Source: Megamerina dolium
Lineage: Eukaryota > Arthropoda > Insecta > Diptera > Megamerinidae
Assembly: GCA_963854835.1 (NCBI GenBank)
Contig: OY978530.1
Coordinates: forward strand, 7,148,854 to 7,212,853
Reading direction: 5' to 3'
Length of the DNA: 64,000 bases
Position 1 is the first letter of the stretch. Each line of letters starts with the position of its first letter. Under the pieces are notes generated by a model. The model ran no database searches. It had not been told where the DNA came from and saw only the letters and a program-made list of their open reading frames with translations. A program made the translations under genes and the position numbers. This document shows positions 42,506 to 52,369 of the stretch, in pieces.

Positions 42506-42681
42506 ATGATCACTAAATTCAGAGAGAATAAGAGAATTACAGTTTCGTATATGATCTCGAGATTTAGTACATTCCAATAGAAGATGATAGTTTACTATAA
42601 AAAAAAAAATGTTAGCTCTGCGAGTCCCGAAATAGAAATAGTGCTGCGAGTCCCGATATAAAATTAGTGCTGCTGCGAACA
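42506..42681 (-). repeat. BEL array LTR3, second block
   Basis: Continues LTR3 after RTE copy 4 to the terminal GCTGCGAACA. A segment near 42576-42612 differs from LTR1 and LTR2 (A-rich replacement). GTAAT, the right duplication of the array, follows at 42682-42686. Confidence 0.88.
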
Positions 42682-42686
42682 GTAAT

Positions 42687-42841
42687 AAATGGCGGTGTTT
42701 TTTTGTCAGGCTTTCATGCAGGTAAATAAATTGTTCCCATAACAAGTGTTCGGACCAGCAGCTGATACAGCAGTAAAATAGTCTATTTTTAACAACTATC
42801 CTGCGCCTTGGTACAAACATAATTTCTTTTGAACTCCACAT
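42687..42841 (-). pseudogene. LINE ORF1 portion upstream of the BEL insertion
   Basis: Reads F-I-Y-L-H-E-S-L-T-K-K-H-R-H-L-L and flows, after removing the BEL array and one duplication, into H-Y-A-N-K-L-R-R-D at 23839. This L-T-x2-x-R-x-L-L...A pattern is typical of the ORF1 C-terminal domain in Jockey/CR1-type LINEs. Confidence 0.65.
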
Positions 42842-42878
42842 AAAAATATGTTAATTTACTTAATTTAATAACCCATTA

Positions 42879-43161
42879 TGTATGTTAGCTGGTCACTCTA
42901 TCCTAACTATGTGTATAAAAAAATAAAAAATCACACATTGTCGCAATTTACCTTTTCTCTCTCTTTTATTTGTTGTGTTCTAATTTTTGTGTTATTCTAG
43001 ACTAAGTACTAATTTCTAATATTAACAAACATCTACTTTAACTTTAGCTATGGTCAATATCGGACCTAAAAAAATTACATATATTTTGTTCGGAATAATA
43101 TACCTTTTATTAACGTTATCATACAGGCTTGCTAACTTAACATTGGTGACTCGACGTGATT
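42879..43161 (+). repeat. Probable 5' LTR end and primer-binding site
   Basis: The LTR end is inferred from AACA at 43142 followed at once by TGGTGACTCGACGTGATT (43144-43161), the same primer-binding sequence type as in the BEL array. The LTR start (a TG near 42879) is a guess. Confidence 0.6.
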
Positions 43162-43301
43162 GCCGTGTGCTTTAAAAAAAGGCAATTTAACAATCTTATT
43201 AAAATTTCGTTCGAAGAAAATTTAAAATAGCATTATTGTGCAGCGGCGTCTGTGTAATTGTTGGTGGGCATACTAATACGTAAATATCGCAAGTCAACCA
43301 A

Positions 43302-43600
43302 TATGGAAAATTCTGCGACATTTTATGGCTTGAGAACGTTGAGCATGCAATGCAAGCGCAAGCTGATGAAGTTGGTAAGAACAATAAAACCGTAAGTGTA
43401 AATCAAAGAAAATCATTTATTGCTTCGAATACCTTACTGGGTGGTTGCGTATGTTGTGTTTGCGCTGAGCATTTGATCTACCATTGCCAAGGGTTTGCAA
43501 ATCTGACGCCTAATCTGACGTCTGAACTGTTTGAAGATAGGTCATCAGATGAGAGAATGTAAATCTGGTTCTTGTCAAAAATTTCATTCAAACCATCACA
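43302..43600 (+). pseudogene. BEL Gag remnant
   Basis: A short N-terminal stretch at 43302 is followed by the knuckle region: C-V-C-C-V-C-A-E-H...C-Q-G-F-A-N-L-T and, in another frame, G-H-Q-M-R-E-C-K-S-G-S-C-Q-K-F-H-S-N-H-H-T-L-L-H-F. Most of the capsid part is missing compared with the 400-codon Gag of the array. Confidence 0.75.
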
Positions 43601-44262
43601 CACTTTTGCATTTTGATCGTTTACCCTCAGCTTCTTTTAATAGTCAAGTGGTAGCTTCACAGTCAACATCAGCCCATGCTAACGCAATGATTGCAACGCT
43701 GCCAGTTCATCCTTATGTCCTCACATCCCGATCTTCATCTGATGTGGTGCTTCTAGCAGTCATTTTAGTAAAGAATCGTGCCGGAAATTTTGTAACATGT
43801 CGTTGGCTTTTGGACTCCGGCTCTCACATACATTTCATCACAACTCGTTTTGTTAACCAACTTCCACTTTGTAAATCCAAATCCTTCGCTTCAGTTTCAG
43901 GCAAGGGGGATCCCAACTTCTTAACCGAAGGATATATAGGCGACCTTGTACTGAAGTCGCGGACTTCAGATTATTCAATAAACATTGCTGCCGTTGTTGC
44001 TCAAACAATTACTGATAATCAGCCTGGAGTTTCAGTGAGCACTACGGATTGGAACATCACTTCGAACATCCACCTAGTTGACCCTACTTTTAATATACCA
44101 CAACGTATCGATCTGCTCCTCGGAGCAGGACTTTTCTTTGAGTTACTTTGCGTGGGCCAGATTCAGTTGGCACCGGGATTACCCCTACTTCAAAAAACTC
44201 GCCTTGGTTGGGTGCTATCTGGCGGTGGGCAGCAGGTCCCCAGCCTTCTACGTTTGTTGTAA
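43600..44262 (+). pseudogene. BEL aspartic protease
   Basis: The frame 43531-44262 codes for L-A-V-I-L-V-K-N-R-A-G, then C-R-W-L-L-D-S-G-S-H-I-H-F-I-T (active site), Q-R-I-D-L-L-L-G-A-G-L-F-F and G-W-V-L-S-G-G. Unlike the array copy it keeps D-S-G. The frame is lost at 44262 before the RT. Confidence 0.87.
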
Positions 44263-44289
44263 GTCAAAGGTGGTAAAATTTCATAGATC

Positions 44290-45230
44290 CCTGTGCTCAG
44301 CTGAATGAATTGGTACGTCGATTTTGGGAAGTGGAGCATGTTTACTAACCAATCACTAAAGCATCCAAAGAAGACCTCCAGTCTGAGGAGCATCTTAAGC
44401 AGAATTTTTCGCATTTATCATCGGGCGAATATTCGGTTCGTCTGCCTATAAAGCGTGGCCTGAATTCACTTGGCGACTCATACTTACAGGCGGTCCGTAG
44501 ATCTTGAACGCAAGGCTCATGACGGGGCCTACCATTCAGTACAAGCTTTTAATTATCCTTGTTTGCTTTCGTACGTTTCTACTCACTGGGGACGTTTGTA
44601 AAATGTATAGGTGTATTCGCCTAACTGCACCAGATAATATGCTACAATGTACTAAGGCGGAACTCTCCAGAAGATGAAATGCGCATCTACAAGTTAGACA
44701 CCGTTACATACGGCACCAAGCCTGCTAAGTTTCTGGCTATACGGACAAGGCATCAGCTACCGTCAGATGAGTCCTCAGCTTATCCACTAGGTTCGCAAAC
44801 AGTCCTCCGCGATTTCTACGTAGATGATCTTATTTCCGGAGGAATCTCAGTAGAAGAAGTACAACAAATTAGGCAGCAAATAACTAGCCTCCTTGCTGGA
44901 GGTCATTTTCAGTTACGAAAGTGGTGTTTCAACAACTCGGACGTTCTTCGCGAAATTCCTGACGCTGATAGAGAAAGCTTTATCAGATTTAATGACGGCT
45001 GCTCCATTACTAAGACTTAATGGCTCGTTTGGAACCCATTTAAAGATAATTTTTTGTTCACATTCACATCCCAACTTGCACCAGGAAGAAACACTAAACG
45101 TTCCGTATTATCCACCATTGCTCGTTGTTACGAACCTCTTGGACTAATTGGCCATACTATGATACGGCTAAAATTCTCATGCAGCGCATGTGGAGAGATA
45201 AGCTCGATTAGGATGAGAACCTACCACAGT
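44290..45230 (+). pseudogene. BEL reverse transcriptase
   Basis: Fragments of the N-terminal half (44310-44670, with a G-D-V-C-K-M-Y-R-C-I-R-like stretch near 44590) precede the frame 44679-45020, which holds I-Y-K-L-D-T-V-T-Y-G-T-K and the catalytic F-Y-V-D-D-L-I-S-G-G. A further piece (45054-45236) covers Y-E-P-L-G-L-I-G. Stops and frame changes separate all three. Confidence 0.85.
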
Positions 45231-46576
45231 CCATAGACACAGCATGGTCAGCCTTTTGCAACGCAGATCTACAACACACATCTTTACCACGATACGCTCT
45301 TCAGCTTGGAGCCATAGTTGAAATACACGCATTTTCCGATGCCAGTCTTAAAGCATACGGTGCCTGTATTTACTTTCGCTTAATCAAAGATGACTGTATT
45401 CAAGTTCACCTCCTATGCTCTAAAGCCCGCGTTGCCCCTTGAAAACTCTCAACGTGCCCAAACTAGGACTTTCCGCGGCCGCTCTGGTTGCGCAATTAGT
45501 AGCTGAGTTGGTAAAAATGAATATTTTTGACTGTTCTTTTTATTGCTGGTCAGACTCGTCAGTGGTTCTCTCATGGCTGCAGATGGAATCTTAAAAATTC
45601 AATGTATTCGTCACCAATCGAATTTGCGCCATACAATAAATTACGCAAGACATGCAGCGGCGTTATGCACCCACGTCTATGAATCTAGCCGACATTCTAT
45701 CTAAGGGAGCCACGCCAAAAGAGCTATTATGATCAGAGCTTTGGATGCGTGATCCTCTATTTTTAAAAAAGGCTGAAAGCTCTTGGCCTAAGGTATGCGT
45801 ACCTCAGACTCAGTTGCCAAAAACTCGTCGAAAGGTACTGCTCATGTCGAATGATTGAGTTGACATTTCATTCTCATTCAAATATATTAATTCGTTCATT
45901 ATAATTCAGAGTATCTTCGGCTACATACACAAAATTATAAACATCAATAAAGTACCGAGAGCTTCGCAGCTCACATCTGCAGGCATTCGTAGTGGAACTC
46001 GCTCATTCGCCTTATAAAAAGAGTGCTCTGAAGAATAACAACTTTGTCCCAAGCCTCAAGCCAAATCGTTTTGCTATCGCAATTTCCAGATGACTTTGGA
46101 CTTGTTCAAGTTGGTGTTCGTTTAAGGAATTCAATGCTGGACTTTAAGGAGCGCCTCCAAAAATTTTGCCAAAGGATCATCCATTCACCTACTCACCTAC
46201 TCTCATCGAAAGCATCAGCATGCAGGTCCTCAGTCCCTACTTGCTTCAATTCGGATGCAGTTCTGGCCTACTAGTGCAGGACTGCGCAAATTTTGGGAAA
46301 ATGCATTATATGCTTCAGATCGAGACCTCGGCTGGTTGAACATATCATGGCTGACTTGCCTAAAGAGCGCATCCAAACATCTCGCGCCTTTAGCCTTACT
46401 GGTGTAGACTAATGCGGGCCATTTTATTACATGCTTGAAATGCGTAACAAGTCGCCCCAAAAATGCTACGTTAGCGTCTTCATTTGCTTCACAACAAAGG
46501 CTGTATAGATGGAGCTGGTGAAGGGTCTCTCAATAGATGCATTTCTTGATGCCCTTAAATGCTTTATAGCCGCTCG
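45231..46576 (+). pseudogene. BEL RNase H and integrase remnant
   Basis: Decayed plus-strand sequence retains I-H-A-F-S-D-A-S-L-K-A-Y-G-A (45325), C-W-S-D-S-S-V-V-L-S-W-L (45547), A-D-I-L-S-K-G (45690) and, near 46470-46575, the integrase stretch C-F-T-T-K-A-like followed by M-E-L-V-K-G-L-S. No frame stays open for long. The sequence stops at RTE copy 5. Confidence 0.8.
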
Positions 46577-46948
46577 TGGAATTATAAAGCCACTTTCGAC
46601 AGTCCGGTAAGAGATTACCTATACGTAACAATGTCTGAGTTCGGTATTCCTGCAAAGCTCATTCGACTTCGTAGAATGACACTGCATAACTGCGCTGGCG
46701 AGGTCATGTCGAGCGAATGGAACAACACGCTCCAGCTAAGAAGGTTTTATATTCGGAACCCGCTGGAACACGATGCAGAAGAGGAAGACCTAACCTCCGG
46801 TGAAAAGACCAAGTACTGGAGAATTTGACGGCGCTTGGAATTTCTAACTGGCGCAAGCTAGTGAAGAACAGAGATGGCTGGCGAAGCGTGTTATATTCGG
46901 ACTAAATCGATACTCGGTTGTTATGGCCACATAATTACGTAATTAAGT
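46577..46948 (+). mobile_element. RTE LINE fragment (RTE copy 5)
   Basis: Begins at Y-K-A-T-F-D-S-P-V-R-D of the RT, jumps from M-T-L-H-N to the R-W-L-G-H-V-type region (C-A-G-E-V-M-S-S-E) through an internal deletion, and ends with the C-terminal block and an irregular ATTACGTAATTAAGTA tail. The first bases (ATTATAAAGCC) may be shared with the BEL target, so the boundary is approximate. Confidence 0.85.
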
Positions 46949-47190
46949 AGTTGTCGAAAATAATTTCCATATATTAATGAAAATACCCTTTTGTTATGCC
47001 TGCCTGAAAGATATATGCAATTGGCTTAGATACTGAATTCGAAAAATTTTTGAAAAATATTGGCGAACTCCCCTCAATATCGGGGTCAGAATTGGATTTT
47101 AATTTTGAAATTAGAAGCATTACGCCTTCTACAGAAACTGTAAAGGACGAAATAGTGCTTAAAACGAAGAGCTACAACTTGGAGATGAGG
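46949..47190 (+). pseudogene. LINE ORF2 fragment (linker before RT)
   Basis: About 50 codons read G-E-L-P-S-I-S-G-S-E-L-D-F-N-F-E-I, a style seen just before the RT of Jockey/CR1-type LINEs. It is likely the continuation of the LINE linker found at 50600-51225, now separated from it by the inverted structure. Confidence 0.5.
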
Positions 47191-48584
47191 ATTTATTATC
47201 TTCTCATAGACCTACTTTTCATAGACCTTTTGAAAAAATTTTGTGAACAAATTACAAGAGTCTTGTATATCATCTGACATAACGCCGTGATATTCCATAC
47301 TGATGGGAAACCCATTAGTTTTTCGCTTCAAGTTCATATAGTACCAACTCTGAGCATATATTGTCTAAATTAGAAGTGCTGAAAGCAGTCAAAATTCTTT
47401 CTTACACGAAGAAAATTATGATGATCGTTTTCACTGTTGCTTTTTTAAATTTCTTAACTGCCTTGTTTTTGACATCCTTTAGATTGCAAAGTTTAGAAAT
47501 AAACCAAAGTTGTTATTACGCATAACTAATCATTTTAAAGGAACAAAATTGGAAATAGCTAGATGGAATTTCTTACACAAAATCTTGTTCGTAATCGCCG
47601 TATTTTCGAAAGATGTCACATATGACCAATCGACAGTATTTAAGAAGTCATTCATCGCTACACAATTTGCTTTAGAATAGTCATATTCATGCGTGGCATC
47701 AACTTCGGTGTTATTAAAGATATAAAATTAAGTGCAAGCGCTTTATGGTGAAAGATTTTTTTTAAAATAGGGCATAAGCAATCACCACAAGATATCTTGA
47801 GTTCATTAGAGGCAAAGATAAGCTAAGATAAAGATTAGTGTAATAGTCGCGCAAATATTTTTGCGCCCGAATGTATAGCGAAGAATAGTAAAGAGAAAAA
47901 AAAACCATGTTGTGTTATCCACGGTATAAATGGGAATGAACGTAACCGTATCGAGCTTGAATATTTGGATGTCGTCTTGAGGATCGTCTCTCCAAAGAAT
48001 GCACTGCAAATAATTATCAGGTGCAGTGACTCGGATGCACCTATACATCTTGCAAATATCTCCGGTCAGTGCGACCGTATGGGAGAGAAATCGAATGAGA
48101 GTTCCTGCTAGTTTTGCCTGTATAGTTGGGCCCGTCATCAGCACTTCATTCAACGAATATTAAGTTGTAGTCGGTGCTGAAACGTCAAAGACGACTCTAA
48201 GTTTGGTTGTTGAGCTGTCGTTTTGAAGATCCAATGGTGAGGCATGAAGTATGTGGGTACTGTTGACGGTAGTTTCGAGATAGGAGAGATGTGGTGGAGG
48301 TCAAGATACTCCTTCATAAATGATACGTATTGTGACTTAACTCCATCATTGCGTTGGAGACGTCTTTCAAGAGTCAGGAACCGGCGCATGGCCTGCTGGT
48401 ACGAATCTCCAAGTAGATGTATGCTGGGCTTTAAAGGCAGGCGAACCGAAGCTGTTTTCTATCTCCCAAATTAAACGCACTATATCGTTGGTAGATTGAT
48501 GTTCGACATTAGACTGAAGCGAATTTATTGCTGTAGTTGTAAACGATGATATCGACGAGTTTTTTGTAAAATGTGATTATTATA
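47191..48584 (-). repeat. Left arm of a large BEL/LINE palindrome
   Basis: About 1.39 kb, the reverse complement of 49836-51225 with a few small indels (for example 7 bp near 47480) and rare substitutions. In its minus-strand sense it contains, in order, BEL RT (48480-47946), an LTR piece (47940-47839) and a LINE linker (47838-47191). A further 48 bp (48675-48722) pair with 49585-49632. Confidence 0.93.
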
Positions 48585-48915
48585 TTTCAAATAAAATTGG
48601 CCAATACAAAGTAAGTCAAAGAATAAACTTGCGCCGATAAGAAGATCCACGCGTTGTGGCTTGTAAAATGTGGGATCTGCCAGAGTGATATTCGCTGGAA
48701 TATCCCAATGAGTGATGTCAAGTGGATAATTTGGTTAAAAATCGGAGATTGTTGGAGTTAAGGCTGAAGTTATGATCGCTGTGAAGTTGCTGTGTAGCGA
48801 TTGAATAGTTATTTTCACGCTGGAGTTGACAGTGAGTTCTGAATCTCCAATACCTAAAACTGCTAAGGACGATTTAGATTTTTTAAGTTACAACTAGTTA
48901 GCGAGTCTCGTCGTT
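47839..48915 (-). pseudogene. BEL protease and RT fragment with fused LTR piece
   Basis: Minus strand: protease region near 48600-48900 (Q-R-V-D-L-L-I-G-A-S-L-F-F type, out of frame in places), then RT N-terminal frames 48150-48389 (L-T-L-E-R-R-L-Q, F-M-K-E-Y) and 47806-48153 (N-E-V-L-M-T-G-P, T-G-D-I-C-K-M-Y-R, L-Q-C-I-L-W-R). RT stops at K-L-D-T-V-T-F and joins directly to LTR sequence, so everything after the RT fingers was deleted. Confidence 0.8.
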
Positions 48916-49632
48916 ATGAAATTAAGCTGTGAAGCAGAATCCAGAATGGCGCGACATGGTACGAGAATGAAAGGAAATGCCAGACAATGGAAAATGTGGC
49001 TCATGATAACGAAAATACCTAGCAACCAGCTGAGCAATTTCAAGTGTCGTAAGAACTCATTTGTTGTTTCAAGGGTTGATCACAAAACGTGTGCAGTCTG
49101 TAATAAGCATGAACTCGTCATCTATTCATGTCCAGCCTTCGCCAGTCTAAGTCCGAATGACCGCTGGAAGGAAGCTACGAAAGCTCTATTGAGCATTAAT
49201 TGCCTTAAACCAAGCCATCAAGTTCAGCAGTGCGAGTCATCAGTATGTCGCCGGTGTTCATTGATGCAGCCTTCGCCAGTCTAAGTCCAAATGACCGCAG
49301 GAAGGAAGCTACGAAAGCTTTATTGAGCATTAATTGCCTTAAACCAGGCCATCAAGTGCAGCAGGGCAAGTCATAAGTATGTCGTCGGTGTTCATTGATG
49401 CACCACACGATACTGCATTTTAATCAAGTCCATCTCATCTAAAAGCTTACATAGTCCAGCGCAGCAAGCAGCTTTTGTTGCAATGACAGCAAGTAACGAC
49501 TTGTCCTCAGCTCATCCAAATGCTAGTACAAATTAATGTGTGCTCCTTGCAACTGTTTTAATTCGCAACTGCGTTGGTTCTTGACTTGACATCACTCATT
49601 GGGATATTCCAGCGAATATCACTCTGGCAGAT
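48916..49632 (+). pseudogene. BEL Gag end and protease start, plus strand
   Basis: Opposite in orientation to its left neighbour. It carries C-A-V-C-N-K-H...Y-S-C-P-A-F and C-L-K-P-S-H-Q-V-Q-Q-C-E-S-S-V-C-R-R-C, the BEL Gag knuckles, with the second half tandemly duplicated. A decayed stretch then leads to V-L-L-A-T-V-L-I-R-N (protease start, about 49540) and a jump to D-I-T-H-W-D-I-P-A-N-I-T-L-A-D. It ends at the SINE. Confidence 0.78.
49134..49401 (+). repeat. Tandem duplication (period 134 bp) of a Gag zinc-knuckle segment
   Basis: 49134-49267 and 49268-49401 both run from AGCCTTCGCCAG to TTCATTGATGC with about 94% similarity by eye. The second copy carries a stop. Confidence 0.9.
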
Positions 49633-49835
49633 GGTGCCGTAGCTCAGTGGTTAGTGTGTTCGCCTTCTGATCTGTAGGTCGTGGGTTCAATCCCCGGCTG
49701 ATGCATAACAAATTTAATATCGAAAAGATTTTTCTTTCGAATGGTACCCACCTGTCGGCAAACAATTGGCAATTCTTCCGACAGTAACAACTTGCCATGA
49801 AAAAGCTTCATATTTATTTATTTATTTATTTATTT
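49633..49835 (+). mobile_element. tRNA-derived SINE, short copy
   Basis: The head has polymerase III boxes at tRNA-like spacing: box A TAGCTCAGTGG (49640-49650) and box B GGTTCAATCC (49684-49693). A tRNA-unrelated body to 49810 and a TTTA-repeat end follow. The acceptor halves do not pair, so it is not a functional tRNA. It matches 51745-51920 closely. It replaces about 90 bp present in the left palindrome arm (48585-48674) and has no visible duplication. Confidence 0.85.
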
Positions 49836-51225
49836 ATAATAATCACATTTTACAAAAAACTCGTCGAAGTTATCATCGTTTACAACTACAGCAATAAATT
49901 CGCTTCAGTCTAATGTCGAACATCAATCTACCAACGATATAGTGCGTTTAATTTGGGAGATAGAAAACAGCTTCGGTTCGCCTGCCTTTAAAGCCCAGCA
50001 TACATCTACTTGGAGATTCGTACCAGCAGGCCATGCGCCGGTTCCTGACTCTTGAAAGACGTCTCCAACGCAATGATGGAGTTAAGTCACAATACGTATC
50101 ATTTATGAAGGAGTATCTTGACCTCCACCACATCTCTCCTATCTCGAAACTACCGTCAACAGTACCCACATACTTCATGCCTCACCACTGGATCTTCAAA
50201 ACGACAGCTCAACAACCAAACTTAGAGTCGTCTTTGACGTTTCAGCACCGACTACAACTTAATATTCGTTGAATGAAGTGCTGATGACGGGCCCAACTAT
50301 ACAGGCAAAACTAGCAGGAACTCTCATTCGATTTCTCTCCCATACGGTCGCACTGACCGGAGATATTTGCAAGATGTATAGGTGCATCCGAGTCACTGCA
50401 CCTGATAATTATTTGCAGTGCATTCTTTGGAGAGACGATCCTCAAGACGACATCCAAATATTCAAGCTCGATACGGTTACGTTCATTCCCATTTATACCG
50501 TGGATAACACAACATGGTTTTTTTTTCTCTTTACTATTCTTCGCTATACATTCGGGCGCAAAAATATTTGCGCGACTATTACACTAATCTTTATCTTAGC
50601 TTATCTTTGCCTCTAATGAACTCAAGATATCTTGTGGTGATTGCTTATGCCCTATTTTAAAAAAAATCTTTCACCATAAAGCGCTTGCACTTAATTTTAT
50701 ATCTTTAATAACACCGAAGTTGATGCCACGCATGAATATGACTATTCTAAAGCAAATTGTGTAGCGATGAATGACTTCTTAAATACTGTCGATTGGTCAT
50801 ATGTGACATCTTTCGAAAATACGGCGATTACGAACAAGATTTTGTGTAAGAAATTCCATCTAGCTATTTCCAATTTTGTTCCTTTAAAATGATTAGTTAT
50901 GCGTAATAACAACTTTGGTTTATTTCTAAACTTTGCAATCTGTCAAAAACAAGGCATTTAAGAAATTTAAAAAAGCAACAGTGAAAACGACCATCATAAT
51001 TTTCTTCGTGTAAGAAAGAATTTTGACTGCTTTCAGCACTTCTAATTTAGACAATATATGCTTAGAGTTGGTACTATATGAACTTGAAGCGAAAAACTAA
51101 TTGGTTTCCCATCAGTATGGAATATGACGGCGTTATGTCAGATGATATACAAGACTCTTGTAATTTGTTCACAAAATTTTTTCAAAAGGTCTATGAAAAG
51201 TAGGTCTATGAGAAGTATAATAAAA
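49836..51225 (+). repeat. Right arm of the BEL/LINE palindrome
   Basis: Mirror of 47191-48584. On the plus strand it carries BEL RT (frames 50033-50272 and 50269-50616), the LTR piece (50489-50583) and the LINE linker. Confidence 0.93.
50600..51225 (+). pseudogene. Jockey/CR1-type LINE linker between endonuclease and RT
   Basis: One frame reads N-C-V-A-M-N-D-F-L-N-T-V-D-W, then L-A-I-S-N-F-V-P-L-K; further on comes M-E-Y-D-G-V-M-S-D-D-I-Q-D-S-C-N-L-F. These are the usual landmarks between the endonuclease and RT of such LINEs. Stops lie between them. The same sequence in reverse is 47191-47838. Confidence 0.7.
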
Positions 51226-51744
51226 TTAATTTGTGTCAAGTTGAGTTGGCACAACAAGGCTTGACTTTTCTTTTTTAAGAACGACATTTCTTCATTGTGC
51301 GACCACTTCTCTATAGTCAGGCGACTTGCTAACTAGAATTCTATTTTATTAAACAACGAATGAATTGGTAAACTGTTCCTGTTTGCAATGCAAACAATCG
51401 ATAAAAAAAAAACCAAAGAAAACGGTTCAACTAATGTAACTGTTGAAATACGAGATTTGTGCACTATGCCTATATATACATATGTAATGGAAATCACATA
51501 GACAAATAGCGGTGACTATGTGATCACGTCGGGATCACCAACAAAATGTAGTCGTCGCGCAAGAATTTTTGCTCCCGAACAATGTTGTGTTATCCACGGT
51601 ATAAATGCGAAGGAAGAGTGTTTATTTACAGCTTTACATAAGTATGAACATAGATCGCGATCTGAACAATTAGCGTTATTCGTTCTACAAATTAAATTAT
51701 CTAAATGTTTTTGATAAATAGAAATTAATTAATACAAGTAATTG
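51226..51744 (-). mobile_element. BEL 5' end: leader, primer-binding site and partial LTR
   Basis: The primer-binding-site candidate TGGTGATCCCGACGTGATCA is on the minus strand at 51521-51540, six bases from an LTR start at 51547 (TGTAGTCGTCGCGC). The LTR's first 60 bp resemble the LTR pieces in the palindrome (47839-47940, 50489-50583), so this is probably the 5' end of the same element. The LTR's far end is hidden at or before the SINE at 51745. 51226-51520 is non-coding leader. Confidence 0.75.
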
Positions 51745-52103
51745 GGTGCCGTAGCTCAGTGGTTAGTGTGTTCGCCTTCTGATTTGTAGGTCGTGGTTCA
51801 ATACCCGGCTGATGCATAACAAATTTAATATCGAACAGATTTTTCTTTCGAACGGTACACACCTGTCGGCAAGCAATTGGCAATTCTTCCGACAGTAAAA
51901 ACCTGCCATGAAAAAGCTTCTAAAAAGAACTCTGTGACAAAGCTCAGAAAAAGTGATGTCACAAGTGTTCTGCCGTTCGGAACCGGCTAAAATTAGTAGG
52001 TCCATTCTAATACTGTCCAAAAATTTAGGACGCACAACAGTAATGGAAGAGAAGCTCGGCCAATGAGCCCTTTGGGGCTTTAAGTGCCACATATTTATTT
52101 TTA
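51745..52103 (+). mobile_element. tRNA-derived SINE, long copy
   Basis: Same head (box A at about 51751-51761, box B GGTTCAATACC near 51796) and same first 176 bp as the copy at 49633, but with an extra 170-bp body (51921-52090) before the ATATTTATTT end. TAATTG on both sides (51739-51744 and 52102-52107) may be a short target duplication. Confidence 0.82.
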
Positions 52104-52369
52104 ATTGCTGTGAATACGATTTGTTGAGAAATTACTAATATTATCAGATACACAAAGAGTAAGCGGAGCAATAACATCTGAAGAGTTTCTAACAGAGTTA
52201 ATAGACAGAGTTAATAGAGTTAATAGACAGCGTTTTAACAGAAAAAAGAAACAGTGGCCTCCTTTTCACTCAAAACCAAAAATGGTTTTAAATACACTGG
52301 TAACAGTTTTTTTAATTTCAAGTCCTAGTATTAGGTGCCGACGAGTATCATCCTTTGACATTATTTTTT
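52104..52369. other. Short unassigned spacer with a mini tandem repeat
   Basis: No gene. Around 52193-52232 the motif AGTTAATAGACAG is repeated about three times. Confidence 0.5.

Larger units (their letters stand above)
23845..42681 (-). mobile_element. BEL/Pao tandem array: LTR-body-LTR-body-LTR
   Basis: Three LTRs start at 23845, 29725 and 35605, exactly 5,880 bp apart, and enclose two bodies with no length difference. By eye I found one substitution between the bodies (24868 T, 30748 C). Both bodies carry the same frameshifts and stops, so the element was already dead when it was duplicated. The whole array has a single 5-bp target duplication. LTR3 is split by RTE copy 4. Confidence 0.92.
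21064..42845 (-). mobile_element. Old Jockey/CR1-type LINE, split by mariner and by the BEL array
   Basis: Minus-strand LINE pieces occur in correct order: ORF1 end (42687-42841 then 23691-23839), endonuclease (23217-23492), RT (22310-23004), thumb and C-terminus (21195-21765), tail (21064-21113). The mariner remnant at 21768-22306 and the BEL array at 23845-42681 both interrupt it, and in each case the LINE frame or motif resumes on the other side. Its own sequence is heavily decayed. The clade (Jockey, CR1 or a relative) is not resolved. Confidence 0.75.
42850..46576 (+). mobile_element. Degenerate BEL/Pao element on the plus strand
   Basis: Plus-strand order: probable 5' LTR (end at 43142), primer-binding site, shortened Gag, protease, RT, RNase H, integrase start. 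Frameshifts are frequent. The element is broken in integrase by RTE copy 5 and no 3' LTR was found, so it is incomplete. Confidence 0.85.

Noticed and set aside
23845..42681. CRISPR-like or satellite array
   Set aside because: The long exact repeats are LTRs and BEL bodies, not short repeats with unique spacers.
49633..49710. Functional tRNA gene
   Set aside because: Box A and box B are good, but the acceptor halves do not pair, and the same head recurs at 51745 with an identical unrelated body, which fits a SINE.
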